Positions 1 to 11,458 of a stretch of 64,000 bases of DNA are shown here, one piece after another. Where the stretch lies: positions 4,216,001-4,280,000 of the forward strand of contig CAWHXF010000027.1 in assembly GCA_963833195.1 (NCBI GenBank). Reading direction: 5' to 3'. The DNA comes from Granulosicoccus sp963833195. GTDB lineage: Bacteria; Pseudomonadota; Gammaproteobacteria; Granulosicoccales; Granulosicoccaceae. The notes under the pieces are model-generated. The model had not been told where the DNA came from and did not search any database. It saw nothing but the letters and a program-made list of their open reading frames with translations. The translations under genes and the position numbers were made by a program. Every line of letters starts with the position of its first letter. Within the stretch, counting starts at the first letter, position 1.

Positions 1-450
1 CGAACGGTTCCGGGAAGCCCCCGAACCGCTGCAACGCCTGCCAGCGCTCCTCCCCGATGTCGCGCGGCTCGCCGACCGGGCCCTCTCTCGATCCGCCGCT
101 TCGCGTCGCCACGAGCTCGCCCACCGACAACGGGTGAAGCGTGTACGGGTCAGGAAATCGCGCCAGCGTCGGTACCGGTGCAGCTCATCCAGGGCGAGCA
201 GCGGCAGCGTCGAGCGGAGCCGGTCCGCTCCTGCCTGCGTGGCCACGGCTTCCGGTCCCGCCAGGATGGTGCCGCGATGATCCTGGTTGTCTTAGTTCAG
301 GTAGATACCCGGCTCGCCGTCCGAGGTCATTCGACGGCAGAGCTCGAGCGCCAGCGTGGTCTTGCCCACCTGTCTGGGCCCCGACAGCAGCGCCATCTGA
401 CGATGGTCGGTGAAATGCGCGTACAGCTCGTCCAGTAGGACTCGATCCAT
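1..450 (-). pseudogene. Decayed AAA ATPase (AAA_14/DUF4143 type), 5' part, running off the left edge
   Basis: Read leftward from the ATG at 448-450, the product begins MDRVLLDELYAHFTDHRQMA and carries the P-loop SGPRQVGKTT, typical of the standalone AAA ATPases with a C-terminal DUF4143 domain. The frame is broken at once: codon 53 is a TAA (295-297) inside a conserved stretch (YLN-stop-DNQDHR). The Walker B-like LLALDELHRYRRWRDF follows. After about 160 the homology moves to another frame, TLHPLSVGELVAT and then RWQALQRFGGFPEPF at the edge. The segment expected between WRDF and the HPLS motif, which holds the sensor strand, is missing, so there is a deletion plus a frameshift. Such ATPases are scattered by transfer and often degraded; their cellular role is poorly known. 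The family call is confident and the loss of function is seen directly. Confidence 0.85.
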
Positions 451-466
451 GACCGAATCCTAGCAC

Positions 467-498
467 CATCGTCGAATGGTCGCGACCATTCGACGATG
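467..498. promoter_or_regulatory. 32-bp perfect palindrome upstream of the ATPase remnant
   Basis: The 16-base arm CATCGTCGAATGGTCG is followed directly by its exact reverse complement, with no loop. It lies 16 bases before the ATG of the decayed ATPase, where an operator or transcription-start element would sit. With no loop it is better suited to binding a dimeric protein, or to marking an insertion site, than to forming a terminator hairpin. The regulator is unknown. Confidence 0.75.
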
Positions 499-550
499 TA
501 TGCGGTGTTTGGTCGGGCCATCGCACGATCCGATCGGCGCGCGAGCCCTA

Positions 551-623
551 GCCCGAGAACTGGCCCGAGAACTGGCCCGAGTACCGGCCCGAGTACCGGC
601 TCGAGTACCGGCTCGAGTTACCG
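551..623. repeat. Six 12-bp tandem repeats
   Basis: Six consecutive units of the type GCCCGAGTACCG run from 551 to 623. Two units read GCCCGAGAACTG, two GCCCGAGTACCG and two GCTCGAGTACCG; the last has one extra T. The array lies in the non-coding gap between the ATPase remnant and the stop codon of argE (653-651). It could be a slippage-derived minisatellite. I see no coding role. Confidence 0.85.
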
Positions 624-650
624 GCCCGCGCACGCAGCCTCGATGCGTGT

Positions 651-1823
651 CTACGCCGCCAGCCGCCCCACGAGCTTCTCCATGAACTCCTCGCCGCGCG
701 CGAGCTGCTCCACGGCCAGGTACTCGTCGGGCTGGTGCGCCTGCGCGATGTCGCCGGGGCCGCAGATGACCGAGGAGTAGCCGCGCGCCTGGAAGTGACC
801 GGCCTCGGTGCCGTAGCTGACGACGTGCCGGCCGTTGTCGCCCGTCAGGCGCCGCACCAGCTCCTCGGCCGCGCCGTCCTCCTCGGGCTGCAGCCCCGGC
901 ATGTCGAAGTAGCGATCCAGCGTGATGGACGCCTCGGGGCGCACCTTGCGCATGTCGGCCTCGACCTCGGCGACGCGCTGCTCGAAGCGGCGTGCCCAGT
1001 CCTCGGCGTCCTCGCCCGGCACGACGCGGAAGGTGATCACGAAGCGGCAATCGAGCGCGGTGATGTTGTGCGCGGTACCGCCCTGTATGCGCCCGACGTG
1101 CAGCGAGGTGCAGGGCGGGTCGAAGCGCGCGGCGAGCTCCGATGGTTCCGTGCGGGCGAGCCGCGCGTTCTCGGCGTTCGCCCACTCGACGAGCCGCGCG
1201 GCCTCCATCACGGCGCTGACGCCGGTGTGCATCAAGGAGGAGTGCACCTCGAAGCCGCGCACGTGCACCGCGAACCCCGTGCCGCCCTTGTGACCCTGCA
1301 CCGTCTTCATCATCGAGGGCTCGCCGACGATGACGGCGGACGCGCGCGGCAGGCGATCCCGCATGGCGTCGATCATGGGCGGGGCGCCGACGCATCCCAC
1401 CTCCTCGTCGTAGCTCAGCGCGAGCTGCAGCGGGCGCTTGATCTTCGCCTCGAGCGCGAGCGGCACGGCGGCCAGCGCCAACGCGTCGAAGCCCTTCATG
1501 TCGCAGGTGCCGCGACCGTAGAGCCTGCCGCCCCGTTCGGTGACGGTGAAGGGGTCGCTCGTCCAGGCCTGGCCCTCGACGGGCACCACGTCGGTGTGCC
1601 CCGAGAGGATCACGCCGCCTTCGACCTCGGGGCCGACGTTCGCGTAGAGGTTCGCCTTCGTGCCTTCGGCGTTGTAGACGCGCGTGGCGCTCACGCCGAA
1701 GCCGTCGAGGTAGTCCTCGACCCAGTCCATGAGCTCGAGGTTGCTCTCGGAGCTGACGGTGGGGAAGGCGACGAGACGATCCATGATCTCGCGGGCGCCG
1801 AGGCGGGCGGAGGATGCGGGCAT
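651..1823 (-). CDS. argE: Acetylornithine deacetylase (M20 metallopeptidase family)
   Basis: The 390-residue product is predicted to hydrolyse N-acetylornithine to ornithine and acetate in arginine synthesis, in the cytosol. The di-metal ligands of the M20 family are all visible: His76 in SGHTDVV, Asp108 in GRGTCDMKG, the Glu140-Glu141 pair in SYDEEVG, Glu168 in VGEPS and His363 in QAHQPDEY. A dimerisation (lid) domain fills roughly residues 175-290. The start at 1823 (MPASSARLGA) gives the usual ArgE length of about 385-390; an in-frame start 36 codons upstream would add an arginine-rich tail unlike the family. The gene is divergent from the peptide-transporter operon, sharing a 161-bp gap. 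An alternative is a related M20 amidohydrolase, but the whole set of motifs fits ArgE well. Confidence 0.85.
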   Translation of the reverse strand: MPASSARLGAREIMDRLVAFPTVSSESNLELMDWVEDYLDGFGVSATRVYNAEGTKANLYANVGPEVEGGVILSGHTDVVPVEGQAWTSDPFTVTERGGRLYGRGTCDMKGFDALALAAVPLALEAKIKRPLQLALSYDEEVGCVGAPPMIDAMRDRLPRASAVIVGEPSMMKTVQGHKGGTGFAVHVRGFEVHSSLMHTGVSAVMEAARLVEWANAENARLARTEPSELAARFDPPCTSLHVGRIQGGTAHNITALDCRFVITFRVVPGEDAEDWARRFEQRVAEVEADMRKVRPEASITLDRYFDMPGLQPEEDGAAEELVRRLTGDNGRHVVSYGTEAGHFQARGYSSVICGPGDIAQAHQPDEYLAVEQLARGEEFMEKLVGRLAA

Positions 1824-1984
1824 CGTCGATGGGTGCTCGTGAGCGCGCGTGTCGCGCGACGTCGTCTGGACTCGAGGCGCCAGGTTACCCCTGCGCGGAC
1901 CGTCGCGCCGACCGCTGAGCCCGTCTTCCATGCTAGCGTCGGCCCGACTTCCGTAGCCGCCCCGCCACGAACGACATCGACACG

Positions 1985-4046
<2,062 letters not shown>

Positions 4047-4050
<4 letters not shown>

Positions 4051-5774
4051 CCCCATCACGCAGCGCAATGGCCGTCGCCACGCTGATCGCCCTCGCGCCG
4101 TTCGCGCAGGCCCAGGACGGCGCGGACGGCGCGGACGGCGAGCGCGGACGCGACGGCCAGTTGAAGATCATCTACTGGCAGGCCCCGTCCACCATGAACC
4201 CGTACCTGTCGGGCGGCACGAAGGAGGTCGAGGCCGCCTCGCTCGTGCTGGAGAGCCTCGCTCGCTTCGACGAGAACGGCGACATGGTGCCGTACCTTGC
4301 GGCCGAGATCCCGACGGTGGAGAACGGCGGCATCGCCGAGGACCTGACCTCGATCACCTGGAAGCTCAAGCAGGGGGTCACGTGGTCCGACGGCACGCCG
4401 TTCACCGCGAACGACGCGGTGTTCTCCTGGCAGTACTGCACCGACCCGGAGGGCGGCTGCGCGCACACCAGCTACTTCGACGGCGTGGCGAACATGGAGG
4501 CGGTGGACGACACGACGCTCAGGATCGACTTCGACGAGCCGAAGCCCTTCCCGTACACCGCGCTCGTCGGCGCCGAGAGCCCGATCATCCAGCAGGCCCA
4601 GTTCGCCGATTGCACGGGGGCGGCCATGCCGACCTGCACCGAGGCGAACTTCGGCCCCATCGGCACCGGGCCCTTCGTCGTCCAGGACTTCAAGGCCAAC
4701 GATGTCGTCGAGCTCGTCGCGAACGAGAACTACCGCGAGCCCGGCAAGCCCGCGTTCGCATCGGTGCTGTTCAAGGGGGGCGGCGACGCGGCGGCCGCGG
4801 CGCGCTCGGTGCTCGAGACCGGCGAGTTCGATTACGCCTGGAACCTGCAGATCGACCCGAACCTGCTCGCCGAGATGGAGGCGGCGGGCAAGGGCACCGT
4901 GGCGGCCGCGTTCGCCACGTCGGTGGAGCGGTTGCACCTGAACCAGACCGACCCGGACCCCGCGCTCGGTGACGAGCGCGCCACCGCCGCGCACCCGCAC
5001 CCCTTCCTGACCGATCCGCGCATCGGCGAGGCGATGTCGAAGGCGATCGACCGATCCTTGCTCGTGGAGATCGGCTACGGCGCCGGCGGCAAGCCCGTTT
5101 GCAACGTGCTACCCGCACCCGAGGCCTACGCGTCCACCGCCAACGACGACTGCCTGGTGCAGGACATCGAGGGCGCGAAGACCATCCTCGAGGAGGCCGG
5201 CTGGACCGACACGAACGGCAACGGCACGCGCGACAAGGACGGCGTGGAGCTGACCGTGCTCTACCAGACCTCCACCAACGCGGTGCGCCAGGACGCGCAG
5301 GCGCTCATCAAGCAGTGGTGGTCCGAGATCGGCATCGGTGCGGAGCTTCGGAACATCGACGCCTCGGTGTTCTTCGGCTCCGACCCCGCCTCGCCGGACA
5401 CCTTCGGCAAGTTCTTCGCCGACGTGGAGATGTACACGAACAACTTCTCGGGCGTGGACCCCGAGGCGTACATGGCGCGCTGGATGTGCGACGTGGCGCC
5501 GCGGCCCGAGACGCAGTGGCAGGGCACCAACAACCAGCGCTACTGCGACCCCGAGTACGACGCTCTGGTGCGCGAGATGGCGCAGACGTCGGACCTCGGC
5601 GAGCGCGCGGAGCTTGCCAAGCGGATGAACGACATGCTCATGGAGAGCTACAGCATCATCCCGCTGGTGCATCGCGGCAACCCGTCGGCGCACTCGAACA
5701 CGCTCGGCGGCGTGAGGATGAACGACTGGGACAGCGAGCTGTGGAACGCGGCCGACTGGTACCGCGCGGAGTAG
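4047..5774 (+). CDS. Periplasmic peptide-type solute-binding protein (SBP_bac_5)
   Basis: The 575-residue secreted protein is the substrate receptor of the surrounding ABC transporter. A signal peptide (MTPSRSAMAVATLIALAPFA, cleaved near AQA-QDG) precedes an unusual low-complexity segment rich in Gly, Asp and Glu. The body has family-5 hallmarks: an early VLESLARFDENGDMVPYLA, WKLKQGVTWSDGTPFTANDA, and FLTDPRIGEAMSKAIDRSLL in the middle. It is longer than E. coli DppA (535 residues). Aromatic- and Cys-rich loops such as WQYCTDPEGGCAHTSYFDG are unlike the E. coli protein, so the ligand cannot be predicted. The start is fixed by the ATGA overlap with the upstream ATPase gene. Confidence 0.9.
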
Positions 5775-5795
5775 AACGGGCGGCCTGACGCCACG

Positions 5796-5828
5796 ACCGG
5801 GCAGGCGCCGCGCGTGCGCCCGCCCGGT
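5796..5828 (+). terminator. Intercistronic hairpin after the binding-protein gene
   Basis: A 13-bp stem (5796-5808 with 5816-5828, one A-C mismatch) closes a 7-nt loop, 22 nt after the stop of the binding-protein gene and before the permease start at 5855. No T-run follows. It therefore looks like an mRNA-stabilising or partially terminating element that would keep the receptor in excess over the membrane subunits. Confidence 0.65.
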
Positions 5829-5854
5829 CCGCCTTCACCGACGATTCCCAGCCC

Positions 5855-6880
5855 GTGCTGACCTTCACCGTCCGCCGCCTGATCACGGCGGTGCCGACGC
5901 TGCTGTTCATCTCCTTCATCATCTTCCTGATCGTGAAGGTGAGCCCGTCGGACCCGACGGGCAACCTGCCGCTGACCATTCCGCCGGAGGTGCGCGAGCA
6001 GATCCGCGAGGCGCTCGGGGCGAACGACACGCTCGTCGTGCAGTACCTGAAGTGGCTGAAGCTCTTCTTCTGGAACGAGCCGCTGGCGGCCATCCAGGCC
6101 TGGACGGGCTGGGACATGGGTCAGGCGGCCGACCAGCGCATCATCAGCTACCAGACGCGCTCCCCCGTGATGGACATCGTCATGGAGCGCCTGCCGCAGA
6201 CGCTCACCGTCGTCGGCGTGGCCTACGTCGTGGGCATCCTCATCGCGCTGCCCATCGGCATCATCAGCGCGTACCGCCAGTACTCGGTGTTCGACCAGGT
6301 CGGCACGTTCGTGTCCATGGTGGGCTTCAGCGTGCCGCCGTTCTTCTCCGGCGTGCTGGTGATCGTGCTGTTCTCGGTGCTGATCCCGTCCGACAGCTTC
6401 TTCTGGCTGCCCTCGATCTACGACACGACCCACCGCGTGACCGACTGGGACAGCTTCACCGTGCAGCTTCGGCAGATGATCATGCCGGTGATGGTGCTGG
6501 CGCTGCAGATCACGGCACAGATCTCGCGCTTCACGCGCGCCTCCATGCTCGACAACCTGAACCAGGACTACGTGCGTACCGCGCGTGCGAAGGGCATGAG
6601 CGAGAGCGTCACCGTGTTGAAGCACGTGCTGCGCAACTCGATGATTCCGGTGGTGACCGTGATCGCGCTCGGCATCCCGTCCATCTTCGGCGGCGCCATC
6701 ATCACCGAGCAGGTGTTCAAGGTGAACGGGCTGGGACAGCTCCTGATCATCGCCATCCAGGGCGGCGACGTGCCCACCGTGCAGACCCTGACCTTCATCT
6801 TCGCGATCCTGATCGTGCTGTTCAACCTGATCGCGGACGTGCTGTACGGGTTGCTGGACCCGCGGATTCGCTATGACTGA
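5855..6880 (+). CDS. Peptide ABC transporter permease, DppB/OppB type
   Basis: This 341-residue inner-membrane protein forms one half of the channel. It begins with the DppB-family pattern FTVRRLITAVPTLLFISFII, with an N-terminal transmembrane helix, followed by a periplasmic domain that includes aromatic stretches. The binding_protein_dep_transport domain covers the C-terminal two thirds, with the EAA-type loop VRTARAKGMSESVTVLKHVL that contacts the ATPases. The GTG at 5855 gives normal family length. Its last codons overlap the next permease by 8 nt. Confidence 0.9.
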   Translation: MLTFTVRRLITAVPTLLFISFIIFLIVKVSPSDPTGNLPLTIPPEVREQIREALGANDTLVVQYLKWLKLFFWNEPLAAIQAWTGWDMGQAADQRIISYQTRSPVMDIVMERLPQTLTVVGVAYVVGILIALPIGIISAYRQYSVFDQVGTFVSMVGFSVPPFFSGVLVIVLFSVLIPSDSFFWLPSIYDTTHRVTDWDSFTVQLRQMIMPVMVLALQITAQISRFTRASMLDNLNQDYVRTARAKGMSESVTVLKHVLRNSMIPVVTVIALGIPSIFGGAIITEQVFKVNGLGQLLIIAIQGGDVPTVQTLTFIFAILIVLFNLIADVLYGLLDPRIRYD

Positions 6881-7835
6881 GGCCCTGCGCAGAGGCGCTC
6901 CCGCCGGCGCGGTGCCCGCCGCGCCGACCCTTCCCGTCGACCCCGCGCCGGTCGCGCCCGCGCGCAACCAGTGGTGGGACGTGTGGGATCAGTACCGCAC
7001 GCACACGGGCGCGGTGATCGGGACCGCCGTGTTCCTCGTCATCGTGCTGGGCACGCTGTTCGGGCCGCTGCTGTGGTCGCTGGACCCCCAACTGATCGAC
7101 ATCCGCTCGAGGAACCAGGGGCCGAGCCTCGCGCACCCGCTCGGTACCGACCAGCTCGGGCGCGACAGCCTCGCGCGGCTGATGGCGGGCGGGCGCGTGT
7201 CGCTCGCGGTGGGTCTGACGGCGATGGTGCTCTCCTTGGTGCTGGGCACCTTCGTCGGACTGCTGTCGGGCTACTTCAGGAAGCTCGACGGGGTGCTGAT
7301 GCGGCTGACCGATCTGTTTCTCGCGCTGCCGTTGCTGCCGCTGCTGCTCGTGACGATCATGCTGTTCAGGCAGCCGCTGTCCGCGCGCTTCGGACCCGAG
7401 GGAGGCATCTTCATCCTGATCGTGTTCGGTATCGGCATCACGTCGTGGATGCAGACCGCGCGCATCGTGCGCGGGGACGTGCTGGCCATCCGCGAGCGCG
7501 AGTTCGTGCTGGCCTCGCGCTCGGTCGGCACGCCCGACCGGCGGCTGATCCTGCGGCACGTGCTGCCGAACGTGCTGTCGCCGATCATGGTGTCGGCCAC
7601 GCTCGGCATCGCGACGGCGATCATCACCGAGTCGTCGCTGAGCTTTCTCGGTCTCGGTTTTCCGCCCGACTTTCCGACCTGGGGGCGGCTGCTGTTCGAT
7701 GCGGTGGACTACCTGAAGCAATACCCGGAGCGCGTGATCTGGCCCGGGCTCGCCATCTCGCTCACGGTGCTGAGCGTGAACTACATGGGGGATGGGTTGC
7801 GGGATGCGCTGGACCCGCGGATTCGGGGGCGCTGA
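6873..7835 (+). CDS. Peptide ABC transporter permease, DppC/OppC type
   Basis: The 320-residue inner-membrane subunit pairs with the preceding permease. After an Ala/Pro-rich N-terminus comes the OppC_N helix (VIGTAVFLVIVLGTLFGPLL), then the motif HPLGTDQLGRDSLARLMAGG characteristic of DppC proteins. The EAA loop reads FVLASRSVGTPDRRLILRHV and the C-terminus is the usual NYMGDGLRDALDPR. It starts at an ATG overlapping the end of the upstream gene by 8 nt. Confidence 0.92.
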   Translation: MTEALRRGAPAGAVPAAPTLPVDPAPVAPARNQWWDVWDQYRTHTGAVIGTAVFLVIVLGTLFGPLLWSLDPQLIDIRSRNQGPSLAHPLGTDQLGRDSLARLMAGGRVSLAVGLTAMVLSLVLGTFVGLLSGYFRKLDGVLMRLTDLFLALPLLPLLLVTIMLFRQPLSARFGPEGGIFILIVFGIGITSWMQTARIVRGDVLAIREREFVLASRSVGTPDRRLILRHVLPNVLSPIMVSATLGIATAIITESSLSFLGLGFPPDFPTWGRLLFDAVDYLKQYPERVIWPGLAISLTVLSVNYMGDGLRDALDPRIRGR

Positions 7836-7914
7836 ACGCGCGCCCCGGACTCGCGATCGTCGTCTTCGTGACGCGAGTGAAGCATGGAATCGCACTTGCG
7901 GTAGGCTCCGGCGC

Positions 7915-8733
7915 TTGAAGCTGCGCTCCCTGATCCCCGGGCTCTTCCTCGTCGCGCTGGTGACGCTCGCCGCCGCGCTCTCGTTCGTCTGGACGCCGTA
8001 CGACGTCACGTCGCTGTCCATCGCGGACCGGCTGCAGACGCCGTCCGCGACGCACTGGCTCGGCACCGACCACTTCGGGCGCGACATCCTGTCGATGCTC
8101 ATGGTGGGTGCGCGCACCTCGATCGCCGTGGCACTCGTGGCGGTCGGCATCGGCATGGGGGTCGGCGTGCCGCTCGGGCTGCTGGCGGCGGCACGCGGTG
8201 GCTCGTTCGTCGACGAGGCCGTCATGCGCACGAACGATCTCGTGTTCGCGTTCCCGGCGCTGCTGATCGCGATCATGATCACGGCGGTGTTCGGCCCCGG
8301 CGCGGTGAACGCGATCATCGCCATCGGCATCTTCAACGTGCCGGTGTTCGCTCGCCTGACGCGCGGCGCGGCGCTGTCGTTGTGGCAGCGCGAGTTCGTG
8401 CTCGCCGCGCGCGTGGCGGGCAAGGGCGCCACGCGCATCTCGCTCGAGCACGTGCTGCCGAACCTTTCGAGCCTGCTCGTCGTGCAGGCGACCATCCAGT
8501 TCTCGCTCGGCATCCTGGCGGAAGCCGGTCTGTCGTTCGTGGGGCTCGGCGCGCAGCCGCCGATTCCGAGCTGGGGTCGCATGCTGGCCGAGAGCCAGAC
8601 GATGGTGACGCTCGCGCCGCACCTGGCGCTCTTCCCGGGGCTCGCGATCGTGGCGAGCGTGCTCGGGTTGAACCTGCTCGGGGATGCGCTGCGCGACTGG
8701 CTGGATCCGCGGCTGCGCCGCGCGCGTGGTTGA
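7915..8733 (+). CDS. Second DppC-type permease
   Basis: This is another OppC/DppC-family membrane subunit of 272 residues. It has the diagnostic HWLGTDHFGRDILSMLMVGA, an EAA loop FVLAARVAGKGATRISLEHV and the C-terminal NLLGDALRDWLDPRLR. It is shorter than its neighbour because the N-terminal tail is minimal. The TTG at 7915 is the only sensible start close to the first helix; an upstream ATG at 7792 lies inside the previous gene. It follows the complete dppB-dppC pair yet brings no DppB partner of its own, so it either replaces the first DppC in an alternative complex or works with a DppB encoded elsewhere. It overlaps the fused ATPase gene by 8 nt. Confidence 0.88.
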   Translation: MKLRSLIPGLFLVALVTLAAALSFVWTPYDVTSLSIADRLQTPSATHWLGTDHFGRDILSMLMVGARTSIAVALVAVGIGMGVGVPLGLLAAARGGSFVDEAVMRTNDLVFAFPALLIAIMITAVFGPGAVNAIIAIGIFNVPVFARLTRGAALSLWQREFVLAARVAGKGATRISLEHVLPNLSSLLVVQATIQFSLGILAEAGLSFVGLGAQPPIPSWGRMLAESQTMVTLAPHLALFPGLAIVASVLGLNLLGDALRDWLDPRLRRARG

Positions 8734-10405
8734 CGGCCCGGCCAGGACTTCGCGCGCGCTCGGGTTCGCGAGGCCGCTCCCGGTGCCCGATGCGCCGCTC
8801 CTCGCCTTCGACGCGGTCGACGTCGCCATCGGCGGCACGCCCGTGCTGCACGGCATCACGCTCGAGGCGCGCGCCGGGCGCACGCTCGGTCTCGTCGGGG
8901 AGAGCGGCTCGGGGAAGTCCATGACGGCGCTGGCCGCCATGCGGCTGCTGCCTCCTGGGTCCACGTTGTCGGGCGCCATCCGCTTCGATGGTCGGGACTT
9001 GGCGCGACTCGACGAGCCCGCGCTGCAGCGCGTGCGCGGCGGCGAGATCGGCATGGTGTTCCAGGAGCCCATGACCGCGTTGAACCCGTTGCACACCGTC
9101 GGCCGGCAGGTCGAGGAGAGCATCCGGCTGCACCGCGGCGCATCGCGCGACGAGGCGGCCCGGCTGGCGCGCGAGACGCTGGAGCGCGTGGAGCTGTCCC
9201 CCGCGCGGTATCCGCCGACGCGCTACCCGCACGAGCTGTCGGGCGGGCAGCGCCAGCGCGTCGTGATCGCCATCGCGATCGCCTGCGCGCCGAAGCTACT
9301 GATAGCGGACGAGCCGACCACGGCGCTCGACGTCACGACGCAGGCCGAGATCCTGAAGCTGCTGCGCCGGTTGCGCGAGGAAGACGGGCTCGGGCTCGTG
9401 CTGATCTCGCACGATCTCGCCGTGGTGGCGGGCGCGGCCGACGAGATCGTGGTGATGCGCGACGGGCGCATCGTGGAGCGCGGTGCGTTCGCGGAGGTGT
9501 TCTCGCCGCGCGCTGGCGACTACGCGCGACGGCTTGCCGACGCAACGCTGTGGACGCGGCCCGAGCGTACGGCCGAAGCGCCCGATCCGCTGCTGGCGGT
9601 GCGCGGTCTGACGTGCAGCTATCCCGGCGCGAAACGCGGGTGGTTCGGCGCGCGCGCGCGAGATGTCGCCATCGACGGGGTCGATCTCGTGGTGGGGCGC
9701 GGCGAGAGCGTCGGGCTCGTCGGCGAGAGCGGTTGCGGGAAGTCCACCCTGACGCGGGCGCTGCTCGGGCTCGGACCGGTGGACGCGGGCGCGGTGAGTC
9801 TCGACGGACGCGAGCTCGCGCGCGGGCACGTGCGGGGCCCTGCCCGCGCTCCGCTCGCGTTGCCGCGCGCGGTGCGCCGCGAGATCCAGGTCGTGTTCCA
9901 GGATCCCTACGGCTCGTTCGATCCGCGCCACCGCGTGGAGCGGCTCGTCGCGGAACCCCTGCACCTGCTCGACGCGCGCCCGTCGGGCGCGCAGCGCCGT
10001 CGTCGGGTGGGCGCGATGCTGGAGCGCGTCGGACTCGAACCCGAGCACGCGACGCGCTGGATACACGAGTTCTCGGGCGGTCAGCGCCAACGCATCGCGA
10101 TAGCTCGGGCGCTCGTCGTCGAGCCTTCGCTGGTCGTGCTGGACGAGGCGGTGTCGGCCCTCGACGTCTCCGTGCGGGCGCAGGTGCTGGCGTTGCTGGA
10201 CGAGCTGTCGCGCGACGAGGGGCTGGCCTACCTGTTCATCTCGCACGACCTGTCGGTGGTGCGCCGGGTGACCGATCGTTGCTACGTCATGCGCGCGGGA
10301 CGCATCGTGGAGAGCGGGCCGACGGCGCGCGTGTTCGATGCGCCGGAGCACGAGTACACGCGGAGCCTGGTCGAGGCGATTCCGCGGCTGCCGGCGCCAT
10401 CGTGA
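8726..10405 (+). CDS. Fused double ABC ATPase, DppD-DppF type (YejF/GsiA-like)
   Basis: A single 559-residue chain carries both ATPase halves of a peptide-type importer. The N-terminal half has Walker A GESGSGKS (residues 58-65), signature LSGGQRQR and Walker B LIADEPTTALD. The C-terminal half has a second Walker A GESGCGKS near residue 335, signature FSGGQRQR near 450 and VVLDEAVSALD, with Ala-Val replacing the usual Pro-Thr after the catalytic Glu. GTG at 8726 overlaps the upstream permease by 8 nt; a GTG at 8783 is an alternative start. With the third permease it looks like the right half of a second peptide importer joined to the operon. Confidence 0.88.
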   Translation: MVDGPARTSRALGFARPLPVPDAPLLAFDAVDVAIGGTPVLHGITLEARAGRTLGLVGESGSGKSMTALAAMRLLPPGSTLSGAIRFDGRDLARLDEPALQRVRGGEIGMVFQEPMTALNPLHTVGRQVEESIRLHRGASRDEAARLARETLERVELSPARYPPTRYPHELSGGQRQRVVIAIAIACAPKLLIADEPTTALDVTTQAEILKLLRRLREEDGLGLVLISHDLAVVAGAADEIVVMRDGRIVERGAFAEVFSPRAGDYARRLADATLWTRPERTAEAPDPLLAVRGLTCSYPGAKRGWFGARARDVAIDGVDLVVGRGESVGLVGESGCGKSTLTRALLGLGPVDAGAVSLDGRELARGHVRGPARAPLALPRAVRREIQVVFQDPYGSFDPRHRVERLVAEPLHLLDARPSGAQRRRRVGAMLERVGLEPEHATRWIHEFSGGQRQRIAIARALVVEPSLVVLDEAVSALDVSVRAQVLALLDELSRDEGLAYLFISHDLSVVRRVTDRCYVMRAGRIVESGPTARVFDAPEHEYTRSLVEAIPRLPAPS

Positions 10406-10493
10406 CTCCCGACCGTACGCCCGGTACGAGCGGCGTATCGCGACGTCGCGACACCGTCTATGGTGCGCATCCGCCCCTCCTTGCAAGCCTCCG

Positions 10494-11444
10494 ATGAGCA
10501 CCACCACGAACGTCGCCGTGTTCGGCCTGGGTTCCATGGGCTTCGGCGTCGCGACATCGCTCCTGCGCTCGGGGTTGCGCACCCACGGCTTCGACGTGAA
10601 CGCCGGCGCGGTGGAGCGCTTCGTCGCCGAGGGCGGCGCGCCCGGTGCGGCGGCGGACGTCGCGCCGTCCCTGGACGTGCTCGTGAGCGTGGTGCTGAAC
10701 GCCGCGCAGACCGAGGCGGTGCTGTTCGGCGAGGGCGATGGTTCGGGGGGCGCGGGCATGGTCTCCGGTCTGCGCTCCGGCGCGGTCGTGGTCTCGTGCG
10801 CGACCGTGCCGCCCGCGTTCGCGCGCGACATGGCCGCGCGATGCGACGCGGCCGGCGTGCACTACCTCGACGCCCCCATCTCCGGCGGTGCGGCGAAGGC
10901 GGCGAGCGGCGAGCTGTCGGTCATGGCCTCCGGCACGGCGCAGGCCTTCGCCGCCGCGCGCGGCACGCTCGACGCCATGGCGACGACGGTGTTCGAGCTC
11001 GGCGACGCGGCGGGCGCGGGCTCGGCCATGAAGGCGGTGAACCAGCTCCTCGCGGGCGTGCACATCGCCGCCATGGCGGAGGCCATCACGTTCGGCATGA
11101 CGCAGGGCATCACGCCCGAGCGCTTCGTCGAGGTCATCCCGCGCTGCGCGGGCACGAGCTGGATGCTGGAGAACCGTGCGCCGCACGTGGCGGACGGCGA
11201 CTGGACGCCGCGCTCGGCCGTGGACATCTGGCCGAAGGATCTCGGCATCGTGCTGGAGGCGGCGCGCGCGGCGGGGTTCGACGCGCCGCTGGCCGAAGCC
11301 GCGCTGCTCGAGTTCGCCCGGGCGTCCGACGCGGGGCTCGGACGCGAGGACGATGCGGCCGTGGCGAAGGTCTATGCCGCGCGTGCGGGGCTCACGCTGC
11401 CGGACGCGCGCGGCGGCGAGCGTACCGCCGGGCGCGAGGGATAG
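10494..11444 (+). CDS. ltnD: L-threonate dehydrogenase-like beta-hydroxyacid dehydrogenase
   Basis: The 316-residue cytosolic NAD-dependent enzyme belongs to the 3-hydroxyisobutyrate dehydrogenase family and is closest to LtnD, which oxidises L-threonate to 2-oxotetronate. Visible are the nucleotide loop GLGSMG (11-16), the substrate loop DAPISGGAAKAASGEL, the catalytic Lys at about 180 in KAVNQLLAG, and LtnD-like blocks WMLENRAPHVADGDWTPRSA and DIWPKDLGIVLEAA. No DUF1537 kinase (OtnK) or OtnC lies beside it, so the rest of a threonate pathway must be elsewhere. It follows the peptide-transporter operon by 88 nt and could be cotranscribed. The family is certain; substrate specificity is inferred from motifs. 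Confidence 0.8.
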   Translation: MSTTTNVAVFGLGSMGFGVATSLLRSGLRTHGFDVNAGAVERFVAEGGAPGAAADVAPSLDVLVSVVLNAAQTEAVLFGEGDGSGGAGMVSGLRSGAVVVSCATVPPAFARDMAARCDAAGVHYLDAPISGGAAKAASGELSVMASGTAQAFAAARGTLDAMATTVFELGDAAGAGSAMKAVNQLLAGVHIAAMAEAITFGMTQGITPERFVEVIPRCAGTSWMLENRAPHVADGDWTPRSAVDIWPKDLGIVLEAARAAGFDAPLAEAALLEFARASDAGLGREDDAAVAKVYAARAGLTLPDARGGERTAGREG

Positions 11445-11458
11445 GGGGGCTTGCGCGG

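Noticed and set aside
551..623. CRISPR-like array
   Set aside because: Units are contiguous 12-mers without spacers, so it is a simple tandem repeat.
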